A stretch of DNA of 64,000 nt from the NCBI GenBank assembly GCA_033239525.1, contig BSYO01000004.1, positions 27,752,037-27,816,036 of the forward strand, read 5' to 3'. A model generated the notes under the pieces. The model did no database searches. It saw only the letters and a program-made list of their open reading frames with translations, and was not told the origin of the DNA. Of the stretch, positions 57,372-64,000 are shown one piece after another; within the stretch, counting starts at the first letter, position 1; the number at the start of each line of letters is the position of its first letter. The stretch comes from Nepenthes gracilis (taxonomy: Eukaryota > Streptophyta > Magnoliopsida > Caryophyllales > Nepenthaceae). A program made the translations under genes and the position numbers.

Positions 57372-58868
57372 ATGGTGAACACGCGAGCACAAGCTAGTGC
57401 CCCGGTCAGAGATGCTGCTTCATGTGGCAATTGCCCTCCTACGGGTATTAGGATGGACGATCATCCTGATTCGTATGTACGGGCACCAATGATGAAGATG
57501 GATGACTTCTCCAGAGCCATTCAAACCCTTTTTTCAAAATTGGATGAGCGACCGAAGGAGGCGCTATCTAAGGCCTCTCAAACTGCCATGTATAAGAAAA
57601 AAAGGAAGGAAAAGAAGGACCCATCGAAGCAAGTTAGTCAGCATGAGGACCCTGAGACCCAAGTTGTCTCGAGCAATAAAGTCCTGCCGCGACTTGAAGG
57701 TTGCTTGAGTCTTAGAATTCAAGAGGACGGCCCACAGAGGCAAAATCCTCGATATTCGCGTGACAATCGAGAACCCACCTTTCAGAAAGGGCCCTCTCAT
57801 GACAAATTCCCTCCAAAGGGTAAGAGCCGTCTTGAACCGCAAACTGCACAGGACTCTTGCGAGTTGAGGAACTATTTCAATGAGAAAAAGATGATGGCTC
57901 TTCCACAAGTGGAGGAGAAGCTTGAAGAAATTTGGCGGGGGTGCTACTGACCTACGCAAATCGCCATTTACAATGGAGATCAGGACGAGGCCACTCCCTC
58001 CAAAATTTAAAATGCCAAATCTTGACATCTATGACAGGAGTTCTGATCCAATGGATCACTTGGATCACTTCCAAGAATATCTAAGCCTCCAGGGATTAGA
58101 TGAGGCAACGATGTGTTAGTGCTTTCTCCTGACGCTTAAAGGTGATGCTAGGATATGGTTTTATAGACTGTCAGCAAACTCAATTTGATTGTTCGATGAA
58201 ATGGCAGACAATGTCCTCTCTCAGTTTGCTTCCAGTAGAAGGATAGAGAAACAACCATGGCATCTTGCTCGTGTGAAGCAAGGGTCTAGGGAGAGTTTAA
58301 AAGGTTTTTTGTCTCGATTTATTGCTGAGGCCGGGCGAATTCCGAAGCTAACGGATGGGGTTAAGCTCAACACTTTCCTACCTGCATCAGAAGGAGGTAG
58401 TTTTTTCAAGCATGTTGTTCACAAGGGGCCCCAAACCTTCGGAGAGGTCGAGGCCGTAGCTCGAGCATATATAGCGGTCGAAGAAGTCAATGAAGCCAAG
58501 AAGTCTAACCAAGAAGAGAATTCTCACCTGCGGGCGGTGGAGGGAAAGAGAAAGAATGGGGACCATCAAGGCTTCTATGGGTTGAGGAAGCAGCAAAAGT
58601 CCGAGCAGGTCGTTCGAAGGGAGTTCAGGCCTATGAACTTGACTCCTTGAATGATTCACGTACCAATATCCTGATACAGATTTGAGATAAAAAATTTTTG
58701 AAGTGGCCAAAAGCATTAAAAAACCCAGATGGAGGCGATCAGTCGGAGTATTACCACTGCCATCGCTGTGGAGGTTACAGTATTGAAGACTGCCAAATGC
58801 TGCAAAAGGAGATCGAGGAGCTGATCAAAAGAGGCCACCTTAATCACTTCCTGCAAAGATCTGGATAG
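57372..58868 (+). pseudogene. gag (Retrotrans_gag domain), broken
   Basis: ATG at 57372 opens a 192-codon basic, Lys/Arg-rich N-region starting MVNTRAQ. A frame change near 57925 leads into the conserved gag domain: FKMPNLDIYD, DHLDHFQEYLS, then LKGDARIWFYRL, FASSRRIEKQPWHL and VKQGSRESLKGFLSRF. Stops occur inside it at 58117-58119 (TAG) and 58174-58176 (TGA), and the frame ends at 58650. A zinc-knuckle-like segment (YYHCHRCGGYSIEDC, then IEELIKRGHL) lies at about 58750-58850. In the family, gag forms the cytoplasmic particle. This copy cannot make an intact protein. Confidence 0.85.
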
Positions 58869-59128
58869 GTTTCCGAAACAGCAGGTGATGGTGAGGCTAA
58901 TCAACCAAGGAACAAAGTGGCTGCGGGAGTAGTAAACATAATATCTACTTGTTCGGCCCAAGATGACACCAGGAAGAATTATGCAATGACCGCAACCAAC
59001 TAGAGGCCGAGGGTAGAAATTGGGAAATAAGTCATTAGTTTTAGTAACGAAGATTCGACTCATATAACTTTTTCACATTCTGACCCCTTGGTTGTAGACT
59101 CGTTTTTTATGGAGTTGTAAACTATCGG

Positions 59129-59647
59129 ATGAAACGAGTGTTTATTGATAATAAAAGTTTGATGAATTTGCTTTATCTTGATACCTATCTTAAATTGAGA
59201 TTTAAAAGAAGTCAGATGAAAGCATCCGAGGGACCCCTCTACAGGCTGGACAATGAATCAGTGCCGGTTCAGGGGGTCATCCAACTCGAAGTCACTTTAG
59301 GGACTCATCCGAGGATTGCATCCAAGACTCTCTCTTTCTTAGTAGTATACCTTCCATCGATCTATAACGCTATCCTCGGATGTCCTTGTTTGACTGCCTT
59401 CACTGCTATCACTTCTATCCCGTATTTGAAGATGAAGTTTTCAATATCATTTAGGATTGGGGAGGTCTTTGGAGATCAAGTGGTTGGACAGACATGCTAT
59501 CTGTCTCAAGTCACTCAGATACCTCTTCCCCAATCTATGAAGACCTTAATTTTTGTGATGAAACAACGTTACTATAAGCTCAGTCTGGAGAATCAACAGA
59601 CCAAATCCCTTTGGATCCCAACGATCCTGAAACGTTCGTTCGGATAG
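59129..59647 (+). pseudogene. Aspartic protease region
   Basis: Open for 172 codons from a GTT-rich start (first true ATG reads MKRVFIDNKS). The active-site region that should read D-x-G-S-S/A is D-N-K-S-L here, so the glycine after the aspartate-asparagine pair is lost. Downstream family motifs remain: VPVQGVIQLEVTLGTHP, SFLVVYLPSIYNAILGCP and LKMKFSISFRIGEVFGDQ. The protease would normally cut the gag-pol polyprotein. It is inactive by sequence. Confidence 0.8.
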
Positions 59648-59760
59648 GAAGTTATTTGCCTCAATCCTTTCGAGACCAGCTTATCAGTTTCCTTCGAAAA
59701 ATTCGGACATCTTTGCTTGGGTATCAAGTGACATGCTAAGGATACTAACTGAAGTGATGG

Positions 59761-60412
59761 TCCATAAATTGGGCCTAAATCTCAATTATAAACCCGTTCG
59801 ATAAAGGAAAAGAAACTATTTGATTGAGAAATTGATAGTTATTCGTGAGGTAAAGAAACTTCTAAATGCTGGATTCATCCGGGAAGTGCACTATCCAGAT
59901 TGGCTATCGAACGTGGTTATGGTCAAAAAGAGCAATAGAAAGTGGAGGACGTGTATTGACTTTACAGATGTCAACAAGGTATATCCGAAGGATAACTTTC
60001 CGCTACCTAGAATTGATTTGATTGTAGACTCGACGTCCGGACATAAACTCTTAAGTTTTATGGACGCGTACTCAGGCTACAATCAAATTCGGATGAGCCT
60101 TAAGGACGAAGAGCTCACGTCATTCGTGACAGACCAAGATATTACTGTTACAATGTTATGCCATTCGGATTGAAGAATGCTGATGCCACCTACCAACGGC
60201 TGGTCAACAAGATGTTTGAGACCCAAATCGGAAGAAATGTGGAAGTTTATGTGGACGATATGCTTGTTAAGAGTAAGGTAATCAATCACCACATCCAAGA
60301 TTTGGACGAGACTTTCAGTGTCCTCACGGTACACCAGATGAAGCTCAATCCAATAAAGTGCACGTTTGGAGTGGCTTTTGAAAAATTCTTAGGTTATATT
60401 GTTTCACGTTGA
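59761..60412 (+). pseudogene. Reverse transcriptase region
   Basis: Palm and finger motifs of Ty3/gypsy RT: FIREVHYPDWLSNVVMVKK, KWRTCIDFTDVNK, FPLPRIDLIVD, SFMDAYSGYNQI, then after a frame change near 60145-60160 MPFGLKNADATYQRLVN and the catalytic box VYVDDMLVKS at about 60247-60276. A stop precedes the domain (near 59803) and another ends it (60410-60412). Catalytic aspartates are still encoded but the frame is interrupted. Confidence 0.88.
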
Positions 60413-61060
60413 GGGATTAAAGCAAAACTAAAGAATATCAGGGCCATCGTTGACATGAAGTCCCCTCGGATAGTGAAAAAAGTCCAGAAGCTGACCGAGA
60501 GGATAGCAGCACTCTCTCATTTCTTGTCCAAATCGGCCGAGAAATTCTTGCCGTTTTTCAAGGCCTTGAGGGGGACCATGACTAACGGTTTTCAGTGGAC
60601 GAGTGACTATGAGAAAGCTTTCTGAAGTCTCAAAGGATATCTATCGAACCCCCCTCTCTTGGCTTCTCCTCAGCCAGGTGAAGAATTATATTTGTTCTCG
60701 CTGTGTTTGACATAGCTTTAAGCTCGGTGTTGATTCGACAATAGTATGACAGGCAACAACTTGTATACTATGTCAGCAAAACCCTGGCTGATGCTGAAAT
60801 CAAGTACCCTCATGCAGAGAAGATAGCTCTGGTGCTCGTGTATTATGCTCGGAAACTGAGACCCTATTTCCAAGCGCACAAAGTTATAGTCCTGACTGAT
60901 TAGCCTTTAAGAGCAATATTGTAGAAGCCTGAGATATCAGGGCGATTGTTCAAGTGGGCCATTGAGTTGGGAGAATTTGACATAAAATTTCACCCGAGGC
61001 TAGCATTAAAAGGTCAGGCATTAGCGGATTTTATTGTCGAGACAACGACCCTAACACTAG
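60413..61060 (+). pseudogene. RT thumb and gypsy RNase H region
   Basis: Continues the same polyprotein with KKVQKLTERIAALSHFLSK, then KYPHAEKIALVLVYYARKLR and SGRLFKWAIELGEFDIKFHP, interrupted by stops (for example near 60622, 60901). These are the usual connection and first RNase H segments of gypsy pol. Confidence 0.75.
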
Positions 61061-61099
61061 ACACTTCAGGCCTTTGTAATGCTATGAACCTCGCAGCCC

Positions 61100-61364
61100 A
61101 CCAATGTAGACTCTGCATGTGGACGACTCTTCAATGAAAGATGGCTGTGGCGTTGGCGTTGTGCTGAGAACACTTGAGGGATCAGAGATAAAATATTCAA
61201 TAATTCTCGGGTTTCTAGCAACTAACAATGCCATGGAGTACGAAGCATTGCTAGCGGGACTTCGGTTGGCTAAGGAATGTTCGGCTAAGAACTTGGTTGT
61301 CTACAATGACTCCAAGTTAGTTGTCAACCAAGTCCGCGAAAATTTCGAAGTAAACAACCCATAA
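61100..61364 (+). pseudogene. Second (archaeal-type) RNase H region
   Basis: MDDSSMKDGCGVGVVL, NNAMEYEALLAGLRLAKE and NDSKLVVNQV are the signature segments of the additional RNase H of Tat-clade elements. The metal-binding residues visible are Asp in VDDSS-like MDDSS, Glu in AMEYEA and Asp in NDSK. The final expected Asp lies in downstream sequence that is out of frame. This is the intact counterpart of the fragment near 6335-6590. Confidence 0.82.
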
Positions 61365-61584
61365 CTTTCCAAGTTCCTTTTAAAGGTTCGAAATTTGACT
61401 TCGGCCTTTGAGGGAGTAGAAATGGTCCACATCTCCAAATAGGAGAACGGGAAAGCCGACTTTTAGCAAAGGTAGTAGCATCAAGAGATCTTGAGCAGTA
61501 TGCGCGAGGGATGTGCGAAATCCTTGAGAAACCGAGTATAGAAGATCCCAAGCCAGGGGTAATACAGATATTGAATGCTAGCAA

Positions 61585-62820
61585 TTGGATGACTCCCTAT
61601 TTGAGTACTTGTCTGACGGGACATTACCTGAAGATTTGGATGAAGTCAAGAAGGTAAAAAAGATAGCAGGTTGGTATACCATTATTAATGGCCAGTTGTA
61701 CCGACGTGGGTTCTTTGCCCCTATTTACGGTGCCTCACCCCCGAAGAGGCTAATTATGCCCTCCAAGAAGTGCACATCAGAATTTGTATATCCCACATTG
61801 GGGACAAAAATCTTACTTTTAAGTTGATGAGGTGCGGGTGTTATTAGCCTACCATGAAATACGACGCCATAGATTTCGTACGGAAATACAAAAATTGCCA
61901 AGTCCACGGGAACCTCACTCACCAGCCTCACACAAAACTTCGAGCTTTGCAATCACCTTGGCCATTTGCATAATGGGGGCTCGACATACTTGGGCATCTA
62001 TCGACAGTTTTAGGACAGAGAAAGTTCCTGATCGTCGGGATCGCCTATTTCATAAAGTGGATTGAGGCCACGCCATTAGCCAAGGTAACTGAGTAGAATG
62101 CTACAGAGTTCATCTGCTAGAGCATTGTGTGCAAGTTTGGTTTTCCAGAATGTATTATGACTGACAATATAACCCATTTTATTGAAAAACGGTTTTCCAA
62201 GTATTGCACTAATTTAAGGATAATGTTGGTCCATACATCAGTTGCATATCTACAAAGTAATGGGCAAGTGGAAGTCACGAACCGCACGATACTACATGGG
62301 CCGAAGACAAAGCTGAAGCATTCGGTGGGCTCATGGGTGCATGAACTACTATCAGTTTTGTGGTTGTACAGAACAACGCCGAGAGAACCAACATGAGAAA
62401 CGCCCTTTAGCCTGTGCTATGGGGTCGAAGCAGTCATTCCAGTGGAAGTTGGACTGCCTAGTCTTGGGGTCGAGTGCTTCAACCCGAGTGACAATGCTCA
62501 AAAGCTTCAGGAAAACCTTGATATGCTTGAGGAAGCCCGAGACATGGCAAGACTGTGGACAGCGGCATATCAACAGATAATTGCCAAACATTATAATAAG
62601 AAGGTGAAAGCACGCCAGTTTTAAGTAGGAGACTTAGTACTGAGGAGCATTGAGGTTACGGGTAAAAATACCGGTTGGAACAAGTTTTTCCCAAATTAGA
62701 AAGGGTCCTTTCTGGCCTCGGCTATCCTTCGAAATGGAGCATATAAATTGCGCACCTAGGAAGGCAGACTTGTTTCTCGAACATGGAATACCTCTCACCT
62801 CAAAAAATATTATCAGTAAA
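61585..62820 (+). pseudogene. Integrase region
   Basis: Zinc-binding side: GWYTIINGQLYRRGFFAP at about 61666-61719. The core is in broken frames: FGFPECIMTDN at 62133-62165, YLQSNGQVEVTNRTI (with the catalytic Glu) near 62248-62292 and LWLYRTTPREPT ending 62396. The C-terminal segment ends with TWNTSHLKKYYQ near 62785-62817. Stops and frameshifts separate all parts. Confidence 0.85.
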
Positions 62821-63405
62821 TAGACAGCCAGGTAAAGTCAATTGTATCATTTGATGTGTTTGTATCATGTTTTATTAATGCAATAAAATTCCTTTTGCTT
62901 ATTTGCTATTTTGCATTCTATTGAATATTTATATATCATTTCTTAAACTTACGAGACCTAGGCTGCCTTTAATTTAAGTGGAATGGTTCCTTTCACTTGT
63001 TCCCAAAGCTATTCTAAAACAGTTAGTAAAATTCGATAAGGCCAAGTGGCTCATTTGAAGTCGAACTCAAAAACTCAGCAAGACCGAGCGGCTCATTTGA
63101 AGTCAGACTCAAAAACTTGGCAACAGTACCAAACAACCCGCAAGAAGTTGAATCTAAAAACTTAGGGGGCTTAAAATGGCAAGAATGCGAAGACCCTAGA
63201 GGTAGCATCGTCAGCCAATAATGATTGAAAGGTTCAGAGACTTCACTCATAAAGGATGGAGCTTTCTTATGATATGTCCGAGAAAGAGCCTAACATATAA
63301 GCAATCCAAGTAAGATGAGAGGTTGCAATTTATTCATATATTATGTACAACCAAGAAAAAAAAATTTTATTACATCCCGAAAGATCCTGGTCGAGAGGGG
63401 TTAAG
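62821..63405 (+). repeat. Post-pol non-coding region with short tandem repeats
   Basis: A polyadenylation-like AATAAAATTCC at 62881-62891 follows pol. At 63035-63165, words like GGCTCATTTGAAGTC and ACTCAAAAACT recur two or three times with a period near 50 bp. This matches the position of the degenerate repeats at 20080-20460 in the other element. Confidence 0.65.
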
Positions 63406-63796
63406 AGTATCATCCTCTTCCGGATGACCAATCACATCTGACTCGTATTGAGCATTGGCATTCCTCAGAAGAAGCAAAAAAAGAGGAAACTTTCGGACAT
63501 AGTCCAATGCCATCCCAGTACTTTCGCTCCAATGCAGATCTGTTGTTCTCGACCTTTATTGAAGCCCTGAGCTTGTCCTCTAGCTGAAGATTCCTGCTTC
63601 GAAGAGAGGTATATTGTTGCTGCTGAGCCTTCAATAGATCCTCAAGGGAAGAAATCTTGCTCTTGGCCTGAGCAAGCTCACACTCGAGACGATTTGCACG
63701 CTCCTCTGAAGCTCTGAGGGTATTTAAGTCAATGCAAGACTGGGTGGCTTCATCGATAATTGGAGTAAATCGGCTGACCAGCTCACATAGTTGCAA
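63380..63796 (-). pseudogene. Antisense coiled-coil ORF, inner exon
   Basis: Minus-strand open frame (63410-63796) with heptad-like acidic/basic composition: ASEERANRLECELAQAKSKI, LEDLLKAQQQQYTSLRSRN and LEDKLRASIKVENNRS. It is the C-terminal coiled coil of the Tat-type antisense ORF. A frame change near its end restores a DDTLNPSRPGSFGM-like tail on the minus strand, stopping near 63377. Function unknown; such ORFs are often annotated as gypsy-type transposon proteins. Confidence 0.6.
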
Positions 63797-63861
63797 AACA
63801 GAAATCGGTCATTAAAGCGTTGTCCAAAAGAATAAGAACCTTAGGTGTTATGAAAAAGTAC

Positions 63862-64000
63862 CTTTGAAAAGAGATAGCTCATTGTTGAACCTTCCTCCTT
63901 GGGGGCTTCGAACTCCAAGAGTTCCATCGCCTGAGCCACGTCAGCTCCAGTGGCGGCCTCTTCGGCCTCTATTATGGCTTCAGATACAGGGGTTGCTTCG
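63862..64000 (-). pseudogene. Antisense ORF, upstream exon (partial)
   Basis: Minus-strand frame with EATPVSEAIIEAEEAATGAD, then VAQAMELLEFEAPKEEG and MSYLFSK, open to the window end. It ends at AAAG followed by GTAC at 63861-63858, a plausible splice donor, with the coiled-coil exon about 65 bp further along. So the antisense ORF may be spliced. The remainder lies beyond 64000. Confidence 0.5.

Larger units (their letters stand above)
56455..64000 (+). mobile_element. Decayed Tat-clade Ty3/gypsy retrotransposon, 3' end beyond window
   Basis: 5' LTR 56455-57311, primer-site sequence at 57312, then gag, protease, RT, RNase H, a second RNase H, integrase (to about 62820), a short tandem-repeat region and an antisense coiled-coil ORF up to the window end. 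The additional RNase H after the gypsy RNase H, and the antisense ORF, are hallmarks of the Tat/Ogre group. Many in-frame stops and frameshifts make the copy inactive. No 3' LTR is in the window, so completeness and target duplication cannot be judged. Confidence 0.9.

Noticed and set aside
59129..60412. Endogenous pararetrovirus as the source of the RT
   Set aside because: The gag-protease-RT-RNase H-integrase order, LTR and second RNase H identify a Ty3/gypsy Tat element.
1..64000. CRISPR arrays, bacterial operons, rRNA genes
   Set aside because: None seen; gene structure and repeats are those of a plant nuclear genome.

Overview
The window is nuclear DNA from a flowering plant, most likely a core eudicot. 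Genes have long T-rich GT-AG introns, intergenic DNA is AT-rich, and LTR retrotransposons of the plant Ty3/gypsy Tat type are abundant. Species cannot be named from sequence alone. All four recognisable host genes lie on the + strand.

Layout: (1) 1-3138 holds the 3' end of a THO complex subunit 6 (THO6/DWA1) gene, two exons with the rest upstream of the window. (2) 3139-8525 is AT-rich spacer with a decayed Tat-clade pol fragment at about 6240-7570. (3) 8526-16365 is an eight-exon gene for a USP-coiled coil-protein kinase of the plant U-box kinase (RLCK IX/PUB) family. Its reading frame is intact through the kinase, but the C-terminal U-box survives only as a truncated, frameshifted relic at 17063-17200. 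One intron carries two antisense solo LTRs. (4) 17358-24607 is a transposon island: a solo LTR, a complete 4.9-kb non-autonomous LTR element (18322-23259, 5-bp target duplication AAAAT) with gag debris and an antisense ORF but no pol, and another solo LTR of the same family. (5) 25317-26903 is an intronless DDE_Tnp_4 (Harbinger-derived) gene whose three catalytic acidic positions are all substituted, i.e. a domesticated transposase. (6) 26904-41380 is AT-rich spacer with a TGCTG-rich island (30.1-31.7 kb), several two-copy dispersed repeats and a third solo LTR of the island family (39084-40004). (7) 42201-46521 is a four-exon clade A PP2C of the HAB1 type (ABA co-receptor phosphatase), apparently intact, with a 5'-leader intron and a 2.5-kb third intron. 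(8) 46522-56454 is mainly non-coding, with an AAT microsatellite, a C-tract and a Harbinger-like MITE that contains an LTR-like insertion. (9) 56455-64000 is the 5' LTR and most of the body of a decayed Tat-clade element with gag, protease, RT, RNase H, a second RNase H, integrase, and a spliced-looking antisense coiled-coil ORF. It runs off the window end.

THO6/DWA1 (reported as a negative regulator of ABA responses in Arabidopsis) and HAB1 (negative regulator of ABA signalling) both touch ABA biology, but they are about 38 kb apart and nothing in the sequence shows that they are coupled. Most structure beyond the host genes is retrotransposon history. The points most worth following up are the loss of the U-box, the loss of the ancestral start codon in the HAB1 gene, the two antisense solo LTRs in the kinase intron, the G-box-bearing LTR family, and the antisense ORFs shared by two Tat-type elements.
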